A stretch of 5,102 nucleotides of DNA, from assembly GCA_029054535.1 (NCBI GenBank), contig JAIDFC010000118.1:1-5102 (forward strand). Reading direction: 5' to 3'. This document shows, piece by piece, positions 1-5,102 of this stretch. A program made the position numbers and the translations under genes. The stretch comes from Rikenella sp. GTDB taxonomy: Bacteria > Bacteroidota > Bacteroidia > Bacteroidales > Rikenellaceae. Below the pieces are notes generated by a model. That model searched no databases, was not told where the DNA came from, and was given only the letters and a program-made list of their open reading frames with translations. Each line of letters begins with the position of its first letter. Position 1 is the first letter of the stretch.

Positions 1-45
1 ACACTTCTAGCTTCTTCGGCATCGTCAGTTGTTTTTAAGAGACAG
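1..45 (+). other. Illumina Nextera adapter and i5 index left in the assembly (not genomic)
   Basis: Bases 1-4 (ACAC) match the end of the P5 primer. Bases 5-12 (TTCTAGCT) match the Nextera i5 index that I recall as S515. Bases 13-26 (TCTTCGGCATCGTC) match the Read 1 sequence TCGTCGGCAGCGTC at 12 of 14. Bases 27-45 (AGTTGTTTTTAAGAGACAG) match the transposase mosaic end AGATGTGTATAAGAGACAG at 16 of 19. All five mismatches are T in this orientation, as expected from one kind of miscall late in a read. The order and spacing of all parts are exact. XseA similarity begins right after base 45: the codons read VYGLSLVISD from 46, while the in-frame residues before it (SSVVFKRQ) do not resemble the family. 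This segment should be trimmed. Confidence 0.96.
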
Positions 46-1119
46 GTGTACGGGTTGAGCCTCGTAATCAGCGACATCGATCCGGCCTACACGCTGGGCG
101 AGACCGAACGGTTGAGGCGGCAGACCATCGCCCAGTTGCAGGAGGAGGGGGTGTTCGACATGAACCGAGATTTCGAACTGCCGAGCGTAGTGCAGCGGAT
201 CGCGGTGGTTTCGTCGCCCAAGGCGGCCGGGTACAGGGACTTCATGCAGGAACTGGAGGCATCGCCCTATCGGTTCGAGACGACGTTGTTCGCAGCCGTG
301 ATGCAGGGCGACGCGGCCGAGGGATCGATCGTCGAGGCTCTCGACGCCGTGGCGGCGCAGGGCGACGAGTTCGACGCCGTGGCGATCATTCGAGGCGGCG
401 GGTCGACCAGCGACCTCGGGTGCTTCGACAACTATCGGATTTGCGCCTACGTGGCGCAATTCCCGCTGCCGGTCATCACGGGGATCGGACACGACAAAGA
501 TGTGAGCGTGGCCGATATGGTGGCCCACACCTCGCTCAAAACACCGACCGCCGTAGCCGCTTTCCTCGTGAACCGCGCGGCGGAGATGCACGGGCGGCTC
601 GTGAATCTCCACACCGAAATCGCCGGCGACGCTCAGCGAACGCTGATCGCAGAGGCCAATCGGCTCAAAAACGCCGGGTTGCAGCTGGCTTCGCGCAGCT
701 CGGGAGCTTTGCACGGAGGACTGGGGCGGCTCGACCGGTTGCGGAGCGAACTGCGATACGCCGTTCAAGACCGTTTGACAGCCGAGCAACGACGATGCGG
801 CGAGTTCGGCACCCTATTGAGTCGCGCCGCCCAACAACGCATCGCGGCGGGCGAAACCTGGATCGGTTATGCCCGGCAACGACTCGGCGACGGAGCGCAA
901 GGAGCATTGCAACGCCGCCGGACACGGCTGGAGCTGTTGGAGGTTTCGATCCAGGGGCAGAGTCCGAAACGGATCCTGAGTCGCGGTTACGCCATCGTCC
1001 GCGGCGTGCGACGGGCCGAGGCGGTCGAACCGGGCCAACACCTCGCGATCGAGCTGCAGGACGGGGTACTGGAGGCGAACGTTACATCGAAATCAATTCA
1101 TCCGAAACGAAATGGCTAA
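46..1119 (+). CDS. xseA: Exodeoxyribonuclease VII large subunit, 5' truncated by the contig end
   Basis: This is the catalytic subunit of exonuclease VII, which degrades single-stranded DNA from both ends to short oligonucleotides in the cytoplasm and acts in repair. 357 residues are present. The N-terminal OB-fold (roughly 100 residues) is missing because the genomic sequence starts at 46; the GTG there is an internal valine codon, not a start. Numbering from 46, the catalytic core shows SSPKAAGYRD (56-65), IIRGGGS (114-120, with Arg116) and GIGHDKD (146-152, with His149 and Asp152), then the conserved TPTAVAAFL (166-174). These match the Asp, Arg, His and Asp needed in the E. coli enzyme. 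A long helical region follows, then the C-terminal SPKRILSRGYAIVRG block near 306-320. The stop overlaps the xseB start by 8 bases, which implies translational coupling. The identification is secure. Confidence 0.95.
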   Translation: MYGLSLVISDIDPAYTLGETERLRRQTIAQLQEEGVFDMNRDFELPSVVQRIAVVSSPKAAGYRDFMQELEASPYRFETTLFAAVMQGDAAEGSIVEALDAVAAQGDEFDAVAIIRGGGSTSDLGCFDNYRICAYVAQFPLPVITGIGHDKDVSVADMVAHTSLKTPTAVAAFLVNRAAEMHGRLVNLHTEIAGDAQRTLIAEANRLKNAGLQLASRSSGALHGGLGRLDRLRSELRYAVQDRLTAEQRRCGEFGTLLSRAAQQRIAAGETWIGYARQRLGDGAQGALQRRRTRLELLEVSIQGQSPKRILSRGYAIVRGVRRAEAVEPGQHLAIELQDGVLEANVTSKSIHPKRNG

Positions 1120-1330
1120 AACGAATACCGAAGAGCCACAGATCGCCTATGCCGATGCGGTGGCCGAGATCGAGGAGATCCTCGTGAAAATGAACGACGA
1201 CGAGCTAGACATCGACCGTCTGGGGGCTTACGTGGAGCGGGCCGCGACGCTCATCACGCTCTGCAAAGAGAAGCTCCTCAAGGCTCAGAAACAGGTCGAG
1301 GCGGTCATAAAACCGGACAACGAAGCCTAA
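1112..1330 (+). CDS. xseB: Exodeoxyribonuclease VII small subunit
   Basis: The 72-residue protein is the non-catalytic partner of XseA; several copies wrap around the helical arm of one large subunit. The family pattern is plain: a first helix (AVAEIEEILVKMNDDELDID, residues 16-35), the turn after DELDIDRL, and a second helix with the conserved cysteine and lysines (LCKEKLLKAQKQVE, about 50-63). The length is typical for XseB. The protein is highly charged and lacks a signal peptide. The ATG at 1112 lies inside the end of xseA (8-base overlap), so the two genes are almost surely one operon. No terminator is visible between xseB and the next gene, 53 bases on, so read-through into it is possible. 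Confidence 0.95.
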   Translation: MAKTNTEEPQIAYADAVAEIEEILVKMNDDELDIDRLGAYVERAATLITLCKEKLLKAQKQVEAVIKPDNEA

Positions 1331-1383
1331 AAAATGCACTGAACACAATCATTTAACTACTCAACCGAACGCAGAACCCATCC

Positions 1384-2208
1384 ATGAAAAAAGTGATTTA
1401 TCGAACCGCCGCTCTGTTGGGTGCGGCGATGCTTATGCTGCCGAACGTCATGGCGGCGCAGAAAACGAACTCCCAAAAAACGAAGCCGGCGAAGTGGAAA
1501 CTGATCTGGAAAGACGATTTCCGGAAAGACGGGTTTCTCGACTCGACGAAGTGGTCGAAGATTCCGCGAGGGACGGCCGATTGGGATAACTATATGTCGC
1601 CGCGGGAGGACCTCTACGAGGTGAAGGACGGACACCTGATTCTGCACGGGATCGTGAACGATCGGACGGATCTCGACACGGCCCGGTATCTGACGGGCGG
1701 GGTGTGGACGAAAGACAAATTCTCGGTCCAGTACGGCAAGATCGAGATTCGGGCCAAACTGGGCGAAGCTCGAGGGTCGTGGCCGGCGTTCTGGATGCTG
1801 GCCCAGGATCAGAAATACGGTCCTTATCCGAAAAACGGCGAGATCGACATCATGGAGCACCTGAATTACGACAGCGTGGTATACCAGACGATCCACTCGC
1901 ACTATACGCTGAATCTGAAGCAGGAGACGCCGCAGCGTTTCACGACGGCGCCGATCGATCGCGAGGGGTACAACACCTACGGGGTGGAGTTCTATCCGGA
2001 CCGGGTGGTCTTCACGCTCAACGGGGTCCCGACGCTGACCTATCCGAAAATCGAAACGGAGCTCGAAGGGCAGTTTCCGTTCGACCAGGCTTACTATCTG
2101 CTGTTGGACATGCAGTTGGGTGGCGGCTGGGTCGGACCGGTCGATCCGGCGACGCTCCCGGTGAAGATGGAGATCGACTGGGTGAAGGTCTGGGGAGCGA
2201 AAAAGTAG
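1384..2208 (+). CDS. Secreted glycoside hydrolase family 16 (laminarinase/lichenase-like)
   Basis: The 274-residue protein begins with a signal peptide (MKK, hydrophobic run 8-20, likely cleavage after Ala24 or Ala25). The mature protein has no cysteine, so it is not a lipoprotein and is probably periplasmic or secreted. The GH16 fold is clear: WKLIWKDDF (38-46), GKIEIRAKL (119-127), GSWPAFWML (131-139), the active-site motif NGEIDIMEH (151-159) and a last strand MEIDWVKVW (262-270). In GH16 the motif ExDxxE gives the nucleophile (Glu153), a helper aspartate (Asp155) and the acid/base (Glu158); all are present. The ExDxxE form is typical of beta-1,3- and mixed-linkage glucanases, but the substrate cannot be fixed from sequence alone. 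No other domain is seen. No susC/susD genes adjoin it, so it is not part of a visible polysaccharide-utilization locus. The start is set by the signal peptide; there is no Shine-Dalgarno sequence. Confidence 0.92.
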   Translation: MKKVIYRTAALLGAAMLMLPNVMAAQKTNSQKTKPAKWKLIWKDDFRKDGFLDSTKWSKIPRGTADWDNYMSPREDLYEVKDGHLILHGIVNDRTDLDTARYLTGGVWTKDKFSVQYGKIEIRAKLGEARGSWPAFWMLAQDQKYGPYPKNGEIDIMEHLNYDSVVYQTIHSHYTLNLKQETPQRFTTAPIDREGYNTYGVEFYPDRVVFTLNGVPTLTYPKIETELEGQFPFDQAYYLLLDMQLGGGWVGPVDPATLPVKMEIDWVKVWGAKK

Positions 2209-2212
2209 GATT

Positions 2213-2243
2213 GGCCGGAACGGCATTTTACCCGGTTCCGGTC
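2213..2243 (+). other. Hairpin just after the GH16 stop codon
   Basis: CCGGAAC (2215-2221) pairs perfectly with GTTCCGG (2235-2241), extended by G2214-T2242 (wobble) and G2213-C2243, around a 13-base loop. It begins 5 bases after the hydrolase stop. No T-run follows, so it is a poor intrinsic terminator; it may protect the mRNA 3' end or add to the structured stretch that follows. Confidence 0.35.
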
Positions 2244-2416
2244 CGCGTGTCCGCGGTAGGCAAAGGAGCGGGTCTGCCTGAAGCGGCGGCAATGGCGCGT
2301 ACAGCTGATTCCCTTCGAGGAGTGGTAATACCCTACTATCTCGGCTGAGACATCTTTCTCGACCGGCACTCCAACCTGGTCATTCGGTAGAAAAAGCTCG
2401 CCCCCCTGTCGAACTA

Positions 2417-2468
2417 CGCTCGCAGAGCGTGTGCTCGACGCCGCCCCAGGCGTCGGGCACAACGAGCG
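2417..2468 (+). other. Long two-part hairpin in the noncoding stretch
   Basis: TGTGCTCGACGCC (2430-2442) pairs with GGCGTCGGGCACA (2449-2461) over 13 consecutive positions around a 6-base loop. Twelve are Watson-Crick pairs and one, T2435-G2456, is a wobble that holds only in plus-strand RNA; on the minus strand it would be an A-C mismatch. An outer stem CGCTCG (2417-2422)/CGAGCG (2463-2468) closes it, leaving 7 unpaired bases on the left and 1 on the right. No T-run follows. The strand bias of the wobble suggests, weakly, a plus-strand transcript. Confidence 0.45.
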
Positions 2469-2582
2469 GCATTCGTTTCACGGCCACTCTCCGCCGATGT
2501 CAGGCATTCCGATTTCTCAGAAGCCGCGCCCAACGGGCGCACGGGTCAGCCGTTTCCCTCGGCTGGCGACGCAACTCGACTC

Positions 2583-2628
2583 AAAAAAGACAGCCACCCC
2601 CGACCGACAGTCGAGGGTGGCTGTTTTT
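2583..2628 (-). terminator. Intrinsic terminator of the barrel gene, probably bidirectional
   Basis: ACAGCCACCC (2590-2599) pairs with GGGTGGCTGT (2615-2624). The stem continues inward, after one C-A mismatch, as CGAC (2601-2604)/GTCG (2610-2613). Read on the minus strand, the stem is followed by T-rich sequence (complement of the A-run 2583-2588), 26 bases beyond the stop of the barrel gene. Read on the plus strand it is followed by TTTTT (2624-2628), so it could also end transcripts coming from the hydrolase side. Confidence 0.88.
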
Positions 2629-2653
2629 GAACGACAAGTCGTCGTACACTCGC

Positions 2654-3241
2654 TTAGAAGCGTATCCCGGCCGTCAGCTGGAAGACATTGTTGCGGAACG
2701 ACCCCTCTTTCATCGCGTGGCTCACCCCGAAGTTGTACCGGGCGTCGAGCACGATCGGACCGAGGTCGTACGAGATACCCACCGGTATGGCCACTTCGGC
2801 CGTGTGGAACGCATCGCTGACATTGTTCTTCACCGTGGTGTTCCCGACCTTGTCGATCGCCCGGGCGCCCAGGTTGAAGCCGGCTTGAACCCCGGTCTTC
2901 AGGGCGAGCCGATCCGTTACGTAGAAGTTGGCCAACACCGGAACGTTCAAGTAGTGGGTCTTCAACCGATATTTCGTTTGAACGTCGTTCACCGTCCATT
3001 TATCCATCACCCCCTGGCGCGAGTAGAGGACTTCGGCCGATACGGCAAACCATTCGCAGGTCCTCAGTTCGCCGAACAGACCCGCCGTGAAGCTGACCTT
3101 GGCGTCTTGTTTCGTGTGGCTCATCGTCGAGACGTTCATCCCGGCTTTCGGCCCCCAACTGAAATGTTGCGCCGAAGCTACTCCGGTTCCTGCGGTCAGG
3201 GCCGCTACGGCCGCGACTGTCGACAATACGATCTTTTTCAT
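2654..3241 (-). CDS. Small outer-membrane beta-barrel protein (porin-like family)
   Basis: The 195-residue protein has a clear signal peptide (MKKIVLSTVAAVAALTAG, likely cleavage after VASA at residue 24). The mature part starts QHFSWGPKAGMNVSTM, the usual opening of the Bacteroidetes 'outer membrane beta-barrel' family (PF13568-like), and continues as alternating polar and apolar strands. YLNVPVLANFYV (97-108) matches the family's conserved mid-barrel strand, and LALKTGVQAGFNLGA (112-126) is another. The chain ends in an aromatic residue after an alternating strand (VFQLTAGIRF), as BAM substrates do. The size suggests 8 strands. No ligand or partner can be named. The gene is transcribed alone: a terminator lies downstream and a divergent gene upstream. 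The single mature cysteine (Cys62) cannot form an internal disulfide. Confidence 0.9.
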   Translation of the reverse strand: MKKIVLSTVAAVAALTAGTGVASAQHFSWGPKAGMNVSTMSHTKQDAKVSFTAGLFGELRTCEWFAVSAEVLYSRQGVMDKWTVNDVQTKYRLKTHYLNVPVLANFYVTDRLALKTGVQAGFNLGARAIDKVGNTTVKNNVSDAFHTAEVAIPVGISYDLGPIVLDARYNFGVSHAMKEGSFRNNVFQLTAGIRF

Positions 3242-3294
3242 AACAGTAGAAATTTGATAGGTTAATAAGTTAGAAATCGATACACCGGATCTCT

Positions 3295-3314
3295 ATGCCA
3301 ACTTTTGTGCCAAA
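3295..3314 (-). promoter_or_regulatory. Sigma-54-like -24/-12 promoter of the barrel gene
   Basis: On the minus strand this reads TTTGGCACAAAAGTTGGCAT. The left part is a perfect TTGGCAC (-24 element). After five bases comes TTGG, where the sigma-54 consensus has TTGC; the GC dinucleotide is present one base further on. So it is either a one-mismatch site or one with spacing one base too long. Initiation about 12 bases past the GC would give a leader of roughly 45 bases before the ATG at 3241. No Bacteroidetes-type TAnnTTTG box is seen between here and the start. RpoN is known in Bacteroidales; its activator is not in this window. Confidence 0.45.
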
Positions 3315-3407
3315 CTTCACCGCCCCCCTCTCCGGAGATCGTGCTCGCCCCGGCCGAACTGCGAAAAATAGGGAGACGAAGATGGTGGAGAAACCGAAAA
3401 ATGGTTG

Positions 3408-3415
3408 CATCTTTG
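3408..3415 (+). promoter_or_regulatory. Possible Bacteroidetes -7 box of the decarboxylase gene
   Basis: CATCTTTG fits five of six defined positions of the Bacteroidetes sigma-70-type -7 consensus TAnnTTTG and is followed by CA, as often seen in this phylum. No convincing TTG -33 element stands at the expected distance upstream. If it is used, the leader would be near 95 bases and include a GATCCG/CGGATC hairpin at 3438-3456. This is a weak call. Confidence 0.3.
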
Positions 3416-3517
3416 CAGGGCATTCCCGCAAGGAGCCGATCCGTCGGAGCCGGATCCCTCTCTTCGGACATCAGGCAGCTTCATTACTCACCCTCCGAAT
3501 CGCTCCATCCGACGCAG

Positions 3518-4912
3518 ATGAAAAACAAATACATCGACCTGATCGAACAGACATTCGAGTTTCCGCAAGACGAATTCTCGGTGGTCGACAGCAACCTCCA
3601 CTTCCACGACGTGCCGTTGATGGAGATCATCAAACAGTACGGAACGCCGCTGAAAATCACCTACCTGCCGAAGATCAGCGCGCAGATCCAGCGGGCCAAG
3701 AAACTCTTCAACGTCGCGATGGCCAAGGTCGACTACCGGGGGACGTACAACTATTGCTACTGTACGAAGAGTTCGCACTTCTCGTTCGTGCTGGAGGAGG
3801 CGTTGAAGAACCGGATCAACCTCGAGACATCGTCGGCCTACGACATCCACATCATCAACGCCTTGTACGACGGCGGCCAGCTCGACAAAGACACATTCAT
3901 CGTCTGCAACGGCTACAAGCGGCCGCAGTATGTCGAGAACATCGCCGAGCTGATCAAGCGGGGGTTCGTGAATACGATCCCCGTGATCGACAACAAGGAG
4001 GAACATGAACTGCTCGATGCGGCCATCGACCGCCCGTGCAACATCGGGATCCGGATCGCTTCGGAAGAGGAGCCGAAATTCGACTTCTACACCTCGCGGC
4101 TCGGGATCCGGTACCGCGAGATCAAGAACTACTACCTCGAAAAGATCAAACCGAACCGGAAATTCCGGCTCAAGATGCTCCACTTCTTCATCAACACCGG
4201 AATTCGCGACACGGCTTATTACTGGAACGAACTGTCGAAGTGTCTGGCGGTCTACTGCGAGCTGAAGAAGGTGTGTCCGGAGCTGGATTCGCTCAATATC
4301 GGCGGCGGATTTCCGATCAAAAACTCGCTGGCGTTCGACTACGACTACGAATATATGGCCGAGGAGATCGTGGCCCAGATCAAAAACTACTGCAACCTCA
4401 ACGACGTCGAGGAACCGAATATCTTTACCGAGTTCGGCTCGTTCACCGTGGGGGAGAGCGGCGCGACGCTCTACTCAATCATCAACCAGAAGCAGCAGAA
4501 CGACCGCGAGTTGTGGTACATGATCGACTCTTCGTTCATGACCACCCTGCCGGACACCTGGGGGATCAACCAGCGGTACATGATGCTGCCGATCAACAAC
4601 TGGGACAAGGAGTACCAGCGGGTTTTCCTGGGGGGGCTAACGTGCGACAGCGAGGATTATTACAACGCCGAGGCGCACCAGAACGCGATATTTCTGCCCA
4701 AACTCTGTCCGGGCGAAACGCAGTACATCGGTTTCTTCCACACGGGGGCCTACCAGGAGTCGCTGGGCGGATACGGCGGGATTCAGCACTGTTTGATTCC
4801 GGCCCCGAAACACATCATCATCGACCGCGACAAGGAAGATAACGAATACTACACGCGGCTTTTCGCGAAAGAGCAGAGCTATCGAGCGATGATGCGAATC
4901 CTGGGGTATTGA
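3518..4912 (+). CDS. speA: Short fold-III PLP-dependent arginine decarboxylase (Bacteroidetes type)
   Basis: The protein probably decarboxylates arginine to agmatine, the entry to putrescine and spermidine synthesis, in the cytoplasm. At 464 residues it matches the short Bacteroidetes enzymes, which start like MKNKYIDLI; the ATG at 3518 was chosen for that reason, although the frame is open back to 3305. Ornithine/arginine decarboxylase landmarks are in order: the probable PLP lysine Lys84 in YCYCTKSSHF, His222 in LHFFINTGIRD, the phosphate-binding loop NIGGGFPI (260-267), EFGSFTVGES (305-314) in place of the usual EPGR, the catalytic CDSED (376-380), and GAYQ (410-413) near the C-terminus. 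Classical SpeA is about 630-660 residues with inserted domains, which are lacking here. The fold and chemistry are secure. Arginine as substrate rests on family annotation; another basic amino acid remains possible. The gene appears monocistronic within the window. Confidence 0.87.
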   Translation: MKNKYIDLIEQTFEFPQDEFSVVDSNLHFHDVPLMEIIKQYGTPLKITYLPKISAQIQRAKKLFNVAMAKVDYRGTYNYCYCTKSSHFSFVLEEALKNRINLETSSAYDIHIINALYDGGQLDKDTFIVCNGYKRPQYVENIAELIKRGFVNTIPVIDNKEEHELLDAAIDRPCNIGIRIASEEEPKFDFYTSRLGIRYREIKNYYLEKIKPNRKFRLKMLHFFINTGIRDTAYYWNELSKCLAVYCELKKVCPELDSLNIGGGFPIKNSLAFDYDYEYMAEEIVAQIKNYCNLNDVEEPNIFTEFGSFTVGESGATLYSIINQKQQNDRELWYMIDSSFMTTLPDTWGINQRYMMLPINNWDKEYQRVFLGGLTCDSEDYYNAEAHQNAIFLPKLCPGETQYIGFFHTGAYQESLGGYGGIQHCLIPAPKHIIIDRDKEDNEYYTRLFAKEQSYRAMMRILGY

Positions 4913-4927
4913 CCTCTACAAACAAAG

Positions 4928-4962
4928 AAGAGAGGCGATAGCGCGTTTTCGCCAATCTCTTT
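4928..4962 (+). terminator. Probable terminator of the decarboxylase gene
   Basis: Sixteen bases after the stop, AAGAGA (4928-4933) pairs with TCTCTT (4956-4961) and GGCGA (4934-4938) pairs with TCGCC (4949-4953), with a two-base AA bulge (4954-4955) and a 10-base loop. The trailing T-run is short and partly inside the stem (CTCTTTAT), so termination may be incomplete. Confidence 0.6.
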
Positions 4963-5102
4963 ATAACGACGCCGCACAAAGGTTACGAACGGCACTGCAC
5001 AACGAGCGGGGCGGGGATGCTTTTTCTCATAGCAAAACACCCCCCCAACGGTTTTATGCACCCCACACACAGACCCCCCACAAAAAAGAACAGAACAATT
5101 AT

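Larger units (their letters stand above)
2209..2582. other. 374-base gene-free stretch rich in hairpins
   Basis: No reading frame here resembles a protein, and I see no tRNA, tmRNA (no TTCGA-type T-arm) or RNase P signature. Inverted repeats are many: CCGGAAC/GTTCCGG (2215-2241), CCGCG/CGCGG (2243-2256), AGGCA/TGCCT (2258-2279), GGAGTG/CACTCC (2319-2324 with 2367-2372) enclosing a nine-position stem (2342-2350 with 2357-2365, one mismatch and one wobble), a long hairpin at 2417-2468, GCGCCC/GGGCGC (2526-2540) and CAGCCG/CGGCTG (2547-2565). The plus-strand series ends in the hairpin and T-run at 2583-2628. It could be a long 3' UTR of the hydrolase gene, an unrecognised structured RNA, or eroded former coding sequence. 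Short stems are expected by chance in GC-rich DNA. Confidence 0.4.

Noticed and set aside
25..789. A 254-codon open frame on the minus strand opposite xseA
   Set aside because: It is antisense to a well-conserved gene, has an arginine/histidine-rich composition typical of shadow frames in GC-rich DNA, and runs into the adapter bases.
1357..2292. A 311-codon open frame on the minus strand opposite the GH16 gene
   Set aside because: The translation is arginine- and proline-rich without any domain, while the plus strand holds an intact hydrolase with signal peptide and catalytic motif.
2094..2462. A 122-codon minus-strand frame between the hydrolase and the barrel gene
   Set aside because: It starts with TTG inside a hairpin, overlaps the 3' end of the hydrolase gene and shows no recognisable domain or strand periodicity.
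2209..2582. A tRNA, tmRNA, RNase P RNA or group II intron fragment in the noncoding stretch
   Set aside because: I found no T-arm sequence, no tmRNA ends, no conserved RNase P core and no domain V signature on either strand.
2429..3265. A 278-codon plus-strand frame across the terminator and the barrel gene
   Set aside because: It reads through a strong terminator hairpin and lies antisense to a gene with a signal peptide and a clear barrel pattern; its own translation is not protein-like.
3329..3338. Perfect 10-base palindrome TCTCCGGAGA upstream of the barrel promoter
   Set aside because: It lies only about 45-55 bases before the predicted start site, closer than usual for sigma-54 enhancer sites, and there is no second copy; a lone 10-base palindrome is not persuasive.
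3305..3517. A 71-residue N-terminal extension of the decarboxylase
   Set aside because: The extension is unlike the family, covers the promoter region of both divergent genes, and the MKNKYIDLI start at 3518 matches homologues.
4983..4991. Minus-strand AACCTTTG resembling a Bacteroidetes -7 box
   Set aside because: It lacks a properly spaced TTG element and points into the 3' end of the decarboxylase gene, with no gene to serve.
5017..5102. Possible start of a new plus-strand gene running off the right edge
   Set aside because: The frame is short, passes through C-runs, gives a low-complexity proline-, histidine- and threonine-rich translation and has no supporting motif.

Overview
The window looks like one end of a contig from a GC-rich member of the Bacteroidales, most likely an Alistipes-like Rikenellaceae. 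The reasons are the Bacteroidetes-type XseA, the short arginine decarboxylase known from that phylum, the 'outer membrane beta-barrel' family protein, and the absence of Shine-Dalgarno sequences before clear starts. The genus is an inference from composition and protein style; no marker gene is present.

Layout. Bases 1-45 are not genomic. They read as the end of Illumina P5, an i5 index and the Nextera Read 1 transposase adapter with a few miscalls, so genomic sequence starts at 46. From there a 5'-truncated xseA (46-1119) overlaps xseB (1112-1330); together they encode both subunits of exodeoxyribonuclease VII. After 53 bases comes a secreted family 16 glycoside hydrolase (1384-2208). Bases 2209-2582 hold no recognisable gene but are rich in hairpins. 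A strong hairpin terminator (2583-2628) that can work in both directions closes this stretch and ends the minus-strand gene for a small outer-membrane beta-barrel protein (2654-3241). The intergenic region 3242-3517 drives two divergent genes: the barrel gene leftward, behind a sigma-54-like -24/-12 element, and a 464-residue fold-III PLP decarboxylase rightward (3518-4912), probably an arginine decarboxylase. A hairpin follows the decarboxylase, and the last ~140 bases are noncoding and C-rich.

Working together. Only xseA and xseB form an obvious functional unit. The hydrolase, the barrel protein and the decarboxylase look like independent transcription units: glycan cleavage, an envelope protein of unknown role, and the first step of polyamine synthesis. 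I found no defence system, mobile element, CRISPR array or tRNA. The most consequential observation is the adapter contamination at the left edge. The most interesting biological leads are the sigma-54-like promoter of the barrel gene and the structured, gene-free 374-base stretch.
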